Source of the DNA: Herminiimonas arsenitoxidans
GTDB taxonomy: Bacteria > Pseudomonadota > Gammaproteobacteria > Burkholderiales > Burkholderiaceae_D
Length of the DNA stretch: 64,000 nucleotides
NCBI RefSeq assembly: GCF_900130075.1
Contig: NZ_LT671418.1
Coordinates: forward strand, 682,001-746,000
Direction of reading: 5' to 3'
The notes under the pieces were generated by a model. That model was not told where the DNA came from, ran no database searches, and was given only the letters and a program-made list of their open reading frames with translations. The position numbers were made by a program, and so were the translations under genes. How positions within the stretch are numbered: position 1 is the first letter of the stretch; every line of letters begins with the position of its first letter. This document shows, in pieces, positions 35,655-43,909 of this stretch.

Positions 35655-36314
35655 ATGACACGCGTTCGCGTTGAAGGCTTCACGATCTCTCTAGATGGAT
35701 ATGGCGCGGGACCGGATCAAGATATCGATCATCCGCTCGGCGTGGGTGGGACGGACTTGCACCAGTGGCTCATCCCGACACGCACATTCCAGCAGATCCA
35801 TGGTGCAGGCGATGGCACGACCGGTGTCGACGATGATTTTGCCGCGCGCGGATTCAAGAACGTCGGAGCGTGGATTCTGGGGCGGAACATGTTCGGACCG
35901 ATCCGCGGCCTTTGGCCCGACATGAACTGGAAAGGCTGGTGGGGAGACAACCCGCCCTATCACGTTCCAGTCTTCGTCTTGACGCATCACGCGCGTCCAT
36001 CTATCCAGATGGACGGCGGCACGACGTTTCACTTCGTCACGGGTGGCATACACGAAGCACTAGACCGAGCTCGCGTAGCCGCGAACGGCATGGATGTACG
36101 CATTGGAGGAGGAGCCAACGTGATTCGACAGTATCTTCAAGAGGCTCTCATTGATGAACTGCATATCGCGATCTCGCCGGTCCTACTCGGCCGGGGCGAG
36201 CGTTTGTTCGACGGGGCGGACCTGCGGGTTCTGGGATATGAATGCGTCGAGTTCGTGGGATCGGAGAAAGCAACCCACGTTGTACTCCGCCACCAAAAGG
36301 CTAATGCCGCCTGA
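35655..36314 (+). CDS. Dihydrofolate reductase-like (RibD C-terminal domain) protein
   Basis: The 219-residue protein has the RibD_C/DHFR-like fold: an N-terminal strand VRVEGFTISLDGYGAG, AWILGRNMFGPIRG, PVFVLTHHARP, the NADPH-binding VRIGGGANVIRQYLQEALIDELHIAISPVLLGRGERLF, and a C-terminal strand. Proteins of this stand-alone type (YyaP/YwjB-like) are predicted NADPH-dependent reductases of unknown substrate. It has GAAGGAATC before the ATG and lies 28 bases after def. Codon use and composition are slightly more GC-rich than its neighbours in places, which may mean acquisition. Confidence 0.83.
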   Translation: MTRVRVEGFTISLDGYGAGPDQDIDHPLGVGGTDLHQWLIPTRTFQQIHGAGDGTTGVDDDFAARGFKNVGAWILGRNMFGPIRGLWPDMNWKGWWGDNPPYHVPVFVLTHHARPSIQMDGGTTFHFVTGGIHEALDRARVAANGMDVRIGGGANVIRQYLQEALIDELHIAISPVLLGRGERLFDGADLRVLGYECVEFVGSEKATHVVLRHQKANAA

Positions 36315-36508
36315 CAACTGCATTAACGGCACGCCTACGGCGCAAGATGGAAACAAGTCATACAGCCTGCTTAAAGCATTTCCCATCACGCGCTTCTCTC
36401 CAAGCTCTGCGCAAAAAATCTCCGCATTAATCAAATCTGCTATAAATGCAGATCCCGAGCATTGGAAACTATCAGTGCCATTGATAACAATTACGAGACA
36501 ATTCTTCC

Positions 36509-38011
36509 ATGCTGAAAACCACCGTTTCCGCCCTTGCCCTCATCATTTCCACTCAAGCAGTTACTGCATTTGCCCAACAAACCGGTCCTCGTGACGAGTT
36601 CTTCTGGTTAGGTGAAATCAATAAAGCCACGACTGTCATCAACTCCGAAGAAGGATTGCTGGACAAATCGATGGTGCCGCGCATTACTTCAGGCATAAGC
36701 AAAGTTCTCAAGGACGGCAACCAGCCAGGCGGCAAGCGTCCGGCCCGGGTAATTGAGTTTGAACCACTATTGATAGAAGCCGCTGGCGTGGAAGTCACCC
36801 TGCTCCATGCTGGTCGCTCAAGCCAGGATATGCATGCCACCATGCGCGCAGCAATCATGCGGGAAGACATGCTCAGATTGGCCAGCCAGCTTAACAAGAC
36901 GTCCGGCACTGTCGTCAAATTGGCTGAACGGCACGCTAATACCATCGTCCCCAACTACACAAATGGCGTGGCGGCTCAGCCCAATAGTTACGGTCACTAT
37001 CTGCTTGGGTATGCCGCCGGGCTCGATCGTGACGCACAACGCATACGCGAAGCCTATACCCGCCTTGACCGCTCACCGATGGGCACAACTGTTTTGAATG
37101 GCAGCAGTTGGCCGTTAAACCGCAACAGAATGGCCGATTACCTCGGCTTTTCCAACATCGTGGATAACGCCTACGACGCCGGTCAGATTGCCTCGGTCGA
37201 TTATCCGGTCGAAGCCGGCTCGATAGTGACCAGCATCGCGCTGCACACAGGCTCTTACATCGAAGACATCATGACCCAGTACGCGCAACCGCGTCCCTGG
37301 ATGCTGCTGCAGGAAGGCGGCGGAAATACATATGTCTCTAGCGCAATGCCGCAAAAACGCAATCCGGGCTTGCTCAACTCAGCTAGACAAAATGCGTCAA
37401 CCGCCATCACATTGGCGATGGGACCCATCTTGCAAGCGCACAACATTCCTCCCGGCATGATGGATCCCAAGGATGCCAAGACAAATAGCGCGATGATCAA
37501 CAGCGCCATCAAGGTATTGCAGAATTGGGACACTATCCTGAACGCCTTGGTCATCAGCCCAGAACGCGCGCTGGAAGAGTTGAATAGCGACTGGACGGCT
37601 TCACAGGAACTGGCCGACGTCTTGATGCGGAAGTACAAATTCCCCTTCCGTGCCGGCCATCATTTCGCGTCAGAGATCGTGGATTATGCGAAAACAAACA
37701 ACATCAAGCCTAGCGAGTTTCCATATAGCGAGGCAAAACGTATTTATGCAGAAGCCCTGAAAGGACACGGTAATGATGAATTACCGATGAGTGAGGAAGA
37801 GTTTCGCGCAACGCTGAATCCACTCGCCATCATCAAGAACCGCGCAACTGTCGGCGGCCCTCAACCGGCTGAAATGGTGCGCATGCTGAAAGCGGCCAAA
37901 CAAGGACTTGCGCAGCAGGACGCGTGGATCAAGGAAAGGCAAGCCCGTATCAATTCCTCATTAGCCAAACTTGACCAGGATTTTGACAAACTTCCGAAGA
38001 GCAACAAATAG
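36509..38011 (+). CDS. Exported argininosuccinate-lyase-like protein
   Basis: The 500-residue protein is of the aspartase/fumarase/argininosuccinate lyase superfamily with a cleavable signal peptide (about 1-22, LKTTVSALALIISTQAVTAFA then QQ). The superfamily signature SSAMPQKRNP is at residues 277-286, following GGGNTYV, and further typical positions are RMADYLGF and SHASQD-like GRSSQDMHATMR near residue 110. Lyases of this fold are normally cytosolic tetramers that eliminate fumarate or a related product, so a secreted form is unusual and its substrate is unknown. No arg genes are nearby. A strong hairpin follows the stop. Confidence 0.82.
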   Translation: MLKTTVSALALIISTQAVTAFAQQTGPRDEFFWLGEINKATTVINSEEGLLDKSMVPRITSGISKVLKDGNQPGGKRPARVIEFEPLLIEAAGVEVTLLHAGRSSQDMHATMRAAIMREDMLRLASQLNKTSGTVVKLAERHANTIVPNYTNGVAAQPNSYGHYLLGYAAGLDRDAQRIREAYTRLDRSPMGTTVLNGSSWPLNRNRMADYLGFSNIVDNAYDAGQIASVDYPVEAGSIVTSIALHTGSYIEDIMTQYAQPRPWMLLQEGGGNTYVSSAMPQKRNPGLLNSARQNASTAITLAMGPILQAHNIPPGMMDPKDAKTNSAMINSAIKVLQNWDTILNALVISPERALEELNSDWTASQELADVLMRKYKFPFRAGHHFASEIVDYAKTNNIKPSEFPYSEAKRIYAEALKGHGNDELPMSEEEFRATLNPLAIIKNRATVGGPQPAEMVRMLKAAKQGLAQQDAWIKERQARINSSLAKLDQDFDKLPKSNK

Positions 38012-38048
38012 GTAGCCAAGAGGCAATTGTTAATTAATATTATTTTGT

Positions 38049-38085
38049 TTAAATTCAAATAGATATCGAATCTATTTGAATTTAA
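38049..38085. terminator. AT-rich perfect 16-bp inverted repeat between convergent genes
   Basis: TTAAATTCAAATAGAT, loop ATCGA, ATCTATTTGAATTTAA. The arms are perfect and the repeat lies exactly between two convergent genes (stops at 38011 and 38098). It probably acts as a bidirectional terminator, although it is unusually AT-rich and has only short T runs. Confidence 0.7.
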
Positions 38086-38097
38086 TTATCAAGAAAT

Positions 38098-38439
38098 TTA
38101 ACCTGCATTATCCTGAGCTAAACACGCTTCTACCTTGGCCATAGCACCAGTTGCGGGATGTCTGAGCTTGCTGATGCGCCCGACTAAAACCTCCCGCAAC
38201 TGATCTTGTTCTAGTTTGTGCTGCACCAGGAACGCGTCCGGGACTTCTATTTCCGCAGTCACTATCCCCTGCTCCCGGGAAATTGTGAGCGCGGTCACTT
38301 TGCCGAACAAATCAATTTGCAGACCGGTCACCGGATTGCGTATATCGATCAAGCGCGGTTCTATCGCGTTGATGAATTGCTGCTCATTCAAGGCATTCAA
38401 TACCGGGAAGCAACCCGAAACTTCAATTAATGTTTTCAT
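38098..38439 (-). CDS. Hypothetical protein in operon with ArsR regulator
   Basis: The 113-residue soluble protein belongs to no recognised family. It begins MKTLIEVSGCFPVLNAL and has a predicted beta-rich middle (LQIDLFGKVTALTIS, IVTAEIEVPDAFLV) and a helical C-terminus. Its start is 14 bases after the stop of the ArsR-type gene with a GAGG-like ribosome-binding site, so the two form one transcript. A role linked to the same signal as the regulator and the XenA-like reductase is plausible. The single N-terminal Cys10 could be redox-active, but this is conjecture. Confidence 0.6.
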   Translation of the reverse strand: MKTLIEVSGCFPVLNALNEQQFINAIEPRLIDIRNPVTGLQIDLFGKVTALTISREQGIVTAEIEVPDAFLVQHKLEQDQLREVLVGRISKLRHPATGAMAKVEACLAQDNAG

Positions 38440-38453
38440 TTTTCCTCAAAGAC

Positions 38454-38771
38454 TCAAGGTGCCTGTTGCGCCAATATCGCTGCCAGCAACCCTGGGAATC
38501 GGCTTTCTATGTCAGCACGCCGCAGCGTGTTCATGTGCATGGTGCCGGTATTTTCCGTGAGGACCAGACCGGACTCGCGTAGCACTTTGAAATGATGGGA
38601 CACAGTAGATTTGGGACGTCCGCCATCCAGCTCACCGCAGGACGCGGTTTCCACACGGGCGAGATGCCGAACTATGTCCAGGCGTATCGAATCGCTCAAG
38701 GCGTACAGCACGCGTTCGAGTAACAACTCATCGGCGGCAGGATGTTTAAAGGGTCGCATAAGCAGCATCAT
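38454..38771 (-). CDS. ArsR/SmtB-family transcriptional repressor
   Basis: The 105-residue winged-helix protein contains VLYALSDSIRLDIVRHLA, then the recognition helix region KSTVSHHFKVLRESGLVL and the wing TENTGTMHMNTL. The metal-binding ELCVCDL motif in helix 3 is replaced by SCGELDGG, so it is unlikely to sense arsenic or cadmium; regulators of this subgroup often answer to organic or redox signals. It is divergent from the XenA-like gene with an 18-bp palindrome between them, a typical autoregulated pair. ATG is possible at 38771, 38768 or 38759. Confidence 0.85.
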   Translation of the reverse strand: MMLLMRPFKHPAADELLLERVLYALSDSIRLDIVRHLARVETASCGELDGGRPKSTVSHHFKVLRESGLVLTENTGTMHMNTLRRADIESRFPGLLAAILAQQAP

Positions 38772-38797
38772 ACACTTTCGGCTATACTTCTTCCATT

Positions 38798-38815
38798 GTT
38801 CGTATATATACGAAC
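38798..38815. promoter_or_regulatory. Palindromic operator between arsR-type and xenA-like genes
   Basis: GTTCGTATATATACGAAC is a perfect 18-bp palindrome in the 80-base divergent promoter region, 27 bases before the regulator start and 36 bases before the reductase start. TTCG-N8-CGAA is the shape expected of ArsR-family sites. It probably controls both genes. Confidence 0.8.
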
Positions 38816-38851
38816 TAACGAAGTAATATCACTCACATATTTAAGGTCACC

Positions 38852-39940
38852 ATGTCCGCCCTATTCCAGCCATACACACTCAAAGACGTTACCCTCCGTA
38901 ATCGCATTGCAATTCCACCTATGTGCCAATACATGGCCGTTGATGGCATGGTCAACGACTGGCATCTTGCTCATTACTCCAGCCTTGCACGCGGCGGTGC
39001 CGGACTGGTGATTGTTGAAGCGACTGCAGTTGCCCCCGAAGGACGCATCACCCCCGCTTGCACAGGCATCTGGAATGATGAGTTGGCGCAAGCCTTCGTG
39101 CCAGTCGTGCAGGCAATCAAGGCCGCAGGTTCAGTACCGGGAATCCAGATCGCGCATGCAGGACGTAAAGCCAGCGCCAATCGCCCATGGGAAGGCGACG
39201 ATCATATCGACGAAGGCGACGCACGTGGCTGGCAAACCATCGCGCCGTCAGCGATCGCATACGGCAAAGGCTTGCCTAAACAACCACAAGCGATGAGCCT
39301 GGATGACATTGCCCGCGTACGCCAGAACTTCGTTGATGCTGCGGTGCGTGCACGCAACGTGGGCTTTGAATGGCTGGAACTGCATTTCGCACATGGTTAT
39401 CTGGCACAGAGTTTCTTTTCCGAGCATTCGAATCAGCGCGATGACATCTATGGTGGCAGCGCCGAAAACCGCGCCCGCTTCCTACTGGAGACATTACGTG
39501 CAGTGCGCGCAGTCTGGCCGGAAAACCTGCCATTGACCGTACGCTTTGGTGTGATCGAGTACGACGGACGCGATGAACAAACGCTGCTTGAATCGATCGC
39601 GCTGATACGCGAGTTTAAAAAGGCCGGCATGGACATGATCAGCGTCAGCGTCGGATTCACGATTCCAGAAACATCGATTCCTTGGGGCCCAGCATTCTTG
39701 GGACCCATTGCAGAACGCGTGCGTCGCGAAGCGGATGTGCCGGTATCGTCGGCATGGGGTTTCGGCACGCCGGAAATCGCCTCACGCGTCGTCGAAGAAG
39801 AGCAATTGGATCTCGTCATGGTAGGACGCGCACATCTGGCCAATCCACACTGGAGCTATGCGGCAGCGAAAGAACTCAATGTCGAACGTGCATCGTGGAC
39901 CTTGCCAGCGCCCTACGCGCATTGGCTGGAACGTTATTAA
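38852..39940 (+). CDS. xenA: XenA-like NADPH:flavin oxidoreductase (old yellow enzyme)
   Basis: The 362-residue FMN-dependent ene-reductase of the YqjM/XenA class reduces activated C=C bonds and nitro compounds with NAD(P)H. Visible features are IPPMCQYM with the redox-tuning Cys, GGAGLVIVEATAV, IQIAHAGRKAS, ELHFAHGYLAQSFFSEHSN, YGGSAENRARFLLET, the FMN phosphate region SAWGFGTP and VMVGRAHLANPHW, and a C-terminal TLPAPYAHWLERY. The residue pattern agrees closely, from memory, with Pseudomonas XenA. AAGGTCACC precedes the ATG. The ArsR-type repressor gene is divergent, so expression is probably induced by electrophilic substrates. Confidence 0.92.
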   Translation: MSALFQPYTLKDVTLRNRIAIPPMCQYMAVDGMVNDWHLAHYSSLARGGAGLVIVEATAVAPEGRITPACTGIWNDELAQAFVPVVQAIKAAGSVPGIQIAHAGRKASANRPWEGDDHIDEGDARGWQTIAPSAIAYGKGLPKQPQAMSLDDIARVRQNFVDAAVRARNVGFEWLELHFAHGYLAQSFFSEHSNQRDDIYGGSAENRARFLLETLRAVRAVWPENLPLTVRFGVIEYDGRDEQTLLESIALIREFKKAGMDMISVSVGFTIPETSIPWGPAFLGPIAERVRREADVPVSSAWGFGTPEIASRVVEEEQLDLVMVGRAHLANPHWSYAAAKELNVERASWTLPAPYAHWLERY

Positions 39941-39961
39941 TCAATTGCTCGGAGATTGTGT

Positions 39962-39990
39962 GCAGCAGCGATGCCATCCATCGCTGCTGC
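39962..39990 (+). terminator. GC-rich hairpin after the xenA-like gene
   Basis: GCAGCAGCGATG, loop CCATC, CATCGCTGCTGC forms a perfect 12-bp stem 21 bases after the stop. There is no T run, so it may stabilise the transcript end or work with Rho. A second hairpin, GGAGTAC/GTACTCC at 40050-40072, follows and faces the convergent gene. Confidence 0.6.
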
Positions 39991-40079
39991 CTCAGCTCCG
40001 CGCACGTTGACAAGATATCGAGTTGCTTCGACTAGCCTGCTGGTATGAAGGAGTACTTGCTGCTAGTACTCCAATCGCA

Positions 40080-40565
40080 TCAACTGGATAACTTGCTCTT
40101 CTTGCGCAAAAATAATAGTTGAGCAGTCACTCCAATGATAAGAATAGCGGCGAGACCGGCCAGTGATCCGAGTAGCAATGGAGACTTTGGATCAGTCACG
40201 AATGGATGGCCGTTCGGAACGCGGCGCAGCGTTTCGCTTACGGTAGGAACCATCAGTAAGAAGGCAGTAAGGCTGAGGCAAATCGTTTCGATGTAAATGG
40301 CTGCTCGTCCCAAAGAAGTCATGTGCGCTATTCCATAACCGATCGCCAAAAACAGAATCGTAACAATGGCAATGCCATAACTCACTGTTTGGTGCGCAAC
40401 AAGAAATACCGTCAGCGCCCCTATGAGCATCGAAATAAAGTACGCAATGCCTGCCCCATTACGAGGAGTAATCCTGCCATACCGTACAAACATGTATATG
40501 GCTAAAGGGATGGCAGGCAGGCTGCCCAGTGTATGTAACCAGCCTAAGGGTGATATTCCAAACAT
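40080..40565 (-). CDS. Membrane protein of unknown function, probably controlled by the TetR regulator
   Basis: The 161-residue protein has four or five hydrophobic helices (about residues 8-28, 38-58, 62-80, 90-107, 128-152) and a basic tail (LRKKSKLSS). No family is assigned. It lies downstream of and on the same strand as the TetR-family gene, with 119 bases between them. The spacer carries a CCTAC-N6-GTAGG site that also occurs just before the regulator, so it likely has its own regulated promoter. A transport or envelope function is only a guess. Confidence 0.65.
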   Translation of the reverse strand: MFGISPLGWLHTLGSLPAIPLAIYMFVRYGRITPRNGAGIAYFISMLIGALTVFLVAHQTVSYGIAIVTILFLAIGYGIAHMTSLGRAAIYIETICLSLTAFLLMVPTVSETLRRVPNGHPFVTDPKSPLLLGSLAGLAAILIIGVTAQLLFLRKKSKLSS

Positions 40566-40630
40566 GGTGATTCCTTTCGTCTTTTGATCAAATGAAGCTG
40601 CAAATTAAAAACAATCTATCCAACAATATC

Positions 40631-40646
40631 CCTACTAGTTGGTAGG
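40631..40646. promoter_or_regulatory. Candidate TetR-type operator before the membrane-protein gene
   Basis: CCTAC-TAGTTG-GTAGG is a 5-bp inverted repeat with a six-base spacer, 66 bases before the start of the membrane-protein gene. It matches the site at 41274-41288 in arms and spacing. Confidence 0.6.
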
Positions 40647-40684
40647 CAAAAAGGCGAAGTTGTGCCCTATAACCATTGATAGCG

Positions 40685-41263
40685 TCAGATTTCCAGAAGA
40701 CGCTTCAGCAGTGGCTGGGTGATCACACTGAATATTTTCGCGTCGTCGTAAGCACGCGCTGAGAGCATGGCGCCATGCACCGTAGCCATAAAACCTTCAG
40801 CCTCGATGCTAGCTGACGTAGTTAGTCGTATCTTGCCTTGTGCAACACCACGCTCCAGGACAGAAGCCAACCAAGTCGACAGAGTCCCAAAATGTGCGCG
40901 CACTTCGAGTGCAACCTCTTCAGGAAGAACAGGTAATTGAGTTGCGAGCAATGCGCATACGCAGAACGGGGCACTAGAGTCAGCGATGCAGGATTCCCAA
41001 TATTGAATGTACGCACGAAGCTGTTCAACTGGCTCAGGAACATTGCGCTCTAACTCAGCTATACCCAGCTGAGCTTCCCATCGATAGTTAACTATAAGTG
41101 CTCGAACCAAATTCGATTTAGTTGGAAAATGATGATGAATGGTCGCATTGCGTACTCCAACCACTTTGGCAATATCGGCGTAACTAAAGCCGTTATATCC
41201 ACCGGAAATTATCAGCGAACGGGCGCAATTAATGATTTCGTCAGATGTATTGTTTGGCTTCAT
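40685..41263 (-). CDS. TetR-family transcriptional repressor
   Basis: The 192-residue regulator has an N-terminal helix-turn-helix (SYADIAKVVGVRNATIHHHFPTKSNLVRALI, about residues 22-52), followed by a helical ligand-binding domain with CVCALLATQLPVLPEEV and VLERGVAQGKI. This resembles the AcuR/LmrA-like TetR group. I chose the ATG at 41263 (MKPNNTSDEI) over the longer frame to 41317. The longer frame would read through an operator-like repeat at 41274-41288 and adds residues before the normal TetR start. It probably represses itself and the membrane protein gene downstream. Confidence 0.87.
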   Translation of the reverse strand: MKPNNTSDEIINCARSLIISGGYNGFSYADIAKVVGVRNATIHHHFPTKSNLVRALIVNYRWEAQLGIAELERNVPEPVEQLRAYIQYWESCIADSSAPFCVCALLATQLPVLPEEVALEVRAHFGTLSTWLASVLERGVAQGKIRLTTSASIEAEGFMATVHGAMLSARAYDDAKIFSVITQPLLKRLLEI

Positions 41264-41273
41264 TTCAAGCAGT

Positions 41274-41288
41274 CTACTTACTAGTAGG
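41274..41288. promoter_or_regulatory. Candidate TetR-type operator before the regulator gene
   Basis: CTAC-TTACTA-GTAGG lies 11 bases before the chosen TetR start. It shares CTAC-N6-GTAGG with the site at 40631-40646, which supports autoregulation and coregulation. Confidence 0.6.
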
Positions 41289-41517
41289 TATGCAGTCAAG
41301 TTAATCGAAATGTCCACAACCGATAGATAACGAACCGCGCCCAGCTTTCAATCCCAAACGAACTGTCACCTCATCTGTTGCCCGTTGCCGTTTAACAAAA
41401 GCTTGCCAATAGTAAATTCTATTTTTGACAATAAAACCCCAGGTGAAGAGAGGACTTGTTATAGAATTCGCGCTTCCCTGCTCTTTCACCGCCTCTTGCC
41501 TCTTATTGCCGTAGAGA

Positions 41518-43083
41518 ATGAAAACCAAGCTCGCGCCAACTATCCGCTCAAAGCTGGTTTTACTCGTGATGGCATGCGTGGTCCCCGCGGCGTTAATGGC
41601 CGTCCTGCTAATCGCGCATGATTATCAACGTGCGCGCGACCAATTACTGCTCAACTCGCTAGGAATGGCGCGCGCCATGATGTCGGCCGTAGACCGCGAT
41701 TTCGCCAGCATCGAATCCTCACTGACAGCACTCGCGACGTCCCCTTACCTGGACTCCGACGATTTGAGCGACTTCTATATGCAAGCGCAAGAAGTCTTGA
41801 GAAATCAGCGGGATCAGTCCGATATCAACGTCGCTCTTGCCGACGTTACAGGCAAGCAGCTCCTCAATACCCGTCGCACCTTCGGCGACCCTCTTGACGG
41901 AAAAAGAAGATTTATTCAGCTGGAAACCCTGTTCAAAACGGGGAAACCTGTCATTTCTGATTTATTCCGCGGCGATATTACGCAACGGAATATGTTTGCC
42001 ATAGGCGTCCCTGTTTTAGATCAGGGAAAAGCGCGCTACAGCCTCAGCGCTGGTATTTTCCCGGAGCGCTTTGACAAACTGCTGCGACAACAAGAAATGC
42101 CTGAAGGCTGGATTGCTGCGATTTTTGACGGAACAGGCACCATCGTTGCCAGAACTGGCAATAGTCCGCATTTGATAGGCAAAAAAGGCGTATCTGAAGT
42201 AATCAAACACCTGCAAACCAGCAAAGAAGGCATATTTGAAAGCGTGACCTACGACGACGTGGCAGTGCAAACCGTCTTCAGCCGTTCCAAGCTTTCCAAC
42301 TGGTCGCTGGCAATCGGGATTCCAACCAAGAACATCGTGCACGAATTGCGCTATACCTTGTTCTGGCTGATTTTTGCCACCATCGCTCTCTTGGCGAGCA
42401 GCGTGACCGCAGCCTGGTTGATAGGCGGACGCATCGCAGATTCCATACATGGCTTGACCGGCCCGGCACTGGCGCTAGGTACAGGCGAAGTTGTCACCGT
42501 ACCGCCACTGCATTTACGGGAAGCAGACGAAGTCGGCGCATCGCTGATCCGCGCATCGGAAATGCTGCATCAAGCACAGCACCAAGCCAATCATGATGAA
42601 CTGACCGGCTTGGCGAATCGCACTTTGTTCCATGAAATCGTCAGCCAGCAACTGACATTGTGCGAACGTAATAATGCTGTCTTATCTATCCTTTATATTG
42701 ATCTGGATGGATTCAAGGCTGTTAATGACAAATACGGCCATGAAACCGGTGACAACGTGTTGCGTACAGTAGCTGCTCGCCTCAAGGCCGGCAGCCGTCA
42801 TTCTGATGTCGTGGCGCGTTTGGGTGGCGATGAATTTGCGATGGTGATGGTCGGTGCACGGTTGGACGACGCACGCATCGTTGCAGAAAAACTGGTTGAG
42901 AGCGTATCCGCGCCTTACGTCATCAAGGATGCATTGACGGCGCATATCTCCGCCAGTATCGGCGTTGCAGCCTACCCTGACTCGGGCACGACCAGCGAAG
43001 CATTACTGCATCGTGCGGATGGCGCCATGTATAAAGCCAAGAGTCTGGGACGGCGACGCGTGGCGATAGCCACGACAGGCTGA
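41518..43083 (+). CDS. Diguanylate cyclase with periplasmic sensor domain
   Basis: The 521-residue protein makes c-di-GMP from two GTP. One helix (about residues 15-35) leads to a periplasmic Cache-like domain of about 240 residues, then a second helix (about 280-300, LFWLIFATIALLASSVTAAWL), a HAMP-like linker and a GGDEF domain. The active site reads RLGGDEF. RHSD five residues before it is an intact inhibitory I-site, so product feedback is expected. The substrate-binding segment DGFKAVNDKYGHETGD is intact. No EAL domain is present. It senses an unknown small molecule and probably promotes attachment or biofilm; the adhesin locus is 5 kb downstream. Confidence 0.9.
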   Translation: MKTKLAPTIRSKLVLLVMACVVPAALMAVLLIAHDYQRARDQLLLNSLGMARAMMSAVDRDFASIESSLTALATSPYLDSDDLSDFYMQAQEVLRNQRDQSDINVALADVTGKQLLNTRRTFGDPLDGKRRFIQLETLFKTGKPVISDLFRGDITQRNMFAIGVPVLDQGKARYSLSAGIFPERFDKLLRQQEMPEGWIAAIFDGTGTIVARTGNSPHLIGKKGVSEVIKHLQTSKEGIFESVTYDDVAVQTVFSRSKLSNWSLAIGIPTKNIVHELRYTLFWLIFATIALLASSVTAAWLIGGRIADSIHGLTGPALALGTGEVVTVPPLHLREADEVGASLIRASEMLHQAQHQANHDELTGLANRTLFHEIVSQQLTLCERNNAVLSILYIDLDGFKAVNDKYGHETGDNVLRTVAARLKAGSRHSDVVARLGGDEFAMVMVGARLDDARIVAEKLVESVSAPYVIKDALTAHISASIGVAAYPDSGTTSEALLHRADGAMYKAKSLGRRRVAIATTG

Positions 43084-43126
43084 TTTAATCGATAAGAAAA
43101 ATATTTACCTGCAAGGTAATCCAGGA

Positions 43127-43897
43127 ATGAAAACAAAAGAGATGCCTTTTATCCGCAAGCTACTATCTACTGGCAATACCTCGCCACTGCTTTCGTGCAC
43201 ACTGTTTGCACTGAGTTTGTTCACTATTGGGTTCAGCGGAACAAGCGCATACGCTGCTCGACCGATGATTACCGATGATGCACGTATCGTTGATGCCAAA
43301 GCCTGCCAGGTAGAGAGCTGGGGCAAGCGGAACCGTGACAGTACAGAATACTGGGCGATCCCTGCCTGCAACTTCACCGGCAATCTGGAAGTAAGTCTGG
43401 GCGGATCGCGGATACACGACACCTTAGGCACACAAACACAAAGCATGGTGGTGCAAGGTAAAACCTTGTTCAAAACACTGGAGCCAAATGGCTGGGGCAT
43501 CGGCCTCGCCTTCGGCAACTCGTTTCAACCAGTATCCAATACCGATCGTCATTTGATCAGCTCGCCCTACGCTTATATTCCGGCCAGCTTCTCGTTCAAG
43601 GATGACCGCTTCGTCCTGCATACCAATGTCGGCTGGCTGCATGACAAACCAAATAATCGTGATCGTGCAACATGGGGTCTTGGATCAGAGACACAGCTCA
43701 CTGATCGCACATGGCTGATTGCAGAAACCTTTGATCAAAGTGCGGGGCGGCCTTTCTTCCAGATAGGCGTGCGCCATTGGCTGGTACCGAATCACGTGCA
43801 GATCGATACTACTTACGGCAATCGTCTTGGCAGCGGTAGCGAAGAACGCTGGTTCTCCATCGGCTTGCGTCTGCTATCCTTGCCCTTCCTTCCGTAA
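43127..43897 (+). CDS. Exported protein of unknown function, probably an outer-membrane barrel
   Basis: The 256-residue protein has a signal peptide (hydrophobic core about 24-40, ending SAYAARP) and alternating polar and hydrophobic beta-strands throughout (GWGIGLAFGNSF, SPYAYIPASFSF, RFVLHTNVGWLHD, PFFQIGVRHWLV, ERWFSIGLRLLSLPF). This suggests a small outer-membrane barrel or a related transport-type protein. The mature N-terminus has the motif RPMITDDARIVDAKACQVESW, shared by some copper- or heavy-metal-related envelope proteins, without clear assignment. CAGGA precedes the ATG at 43127; an ATG at 43142 is an alternative. The response-regulator gene starts 12 bases after the stop and is probably co-transcribed. 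Confidence 0.65.
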   Translation: MKTKEMPFIRKLLSTGNTSPLLSCTLFALSLFTIGFSGTSAYAARPMITDDARIVDAKACQVESWGKRNRDSTEYWAIPACNFTGNLEVSLGGSRIHDTLGTQTQSMVVQGKTLFKTLEPNGWGIGLAFGNSFQPVSNTDRHLISSPYAYIPASFSFKDDRFVLHTNVGWLHDKPNNRDRATWGLGSETQLTDRTWLIAETFDQSAGRPFFQIGVRHWLVPNHVQIDTTYGNRLGSGSEERWFSIGLRLLSLPFLP

Positions 43898-43909
43898 AAA
43901 AGAAAGCCC

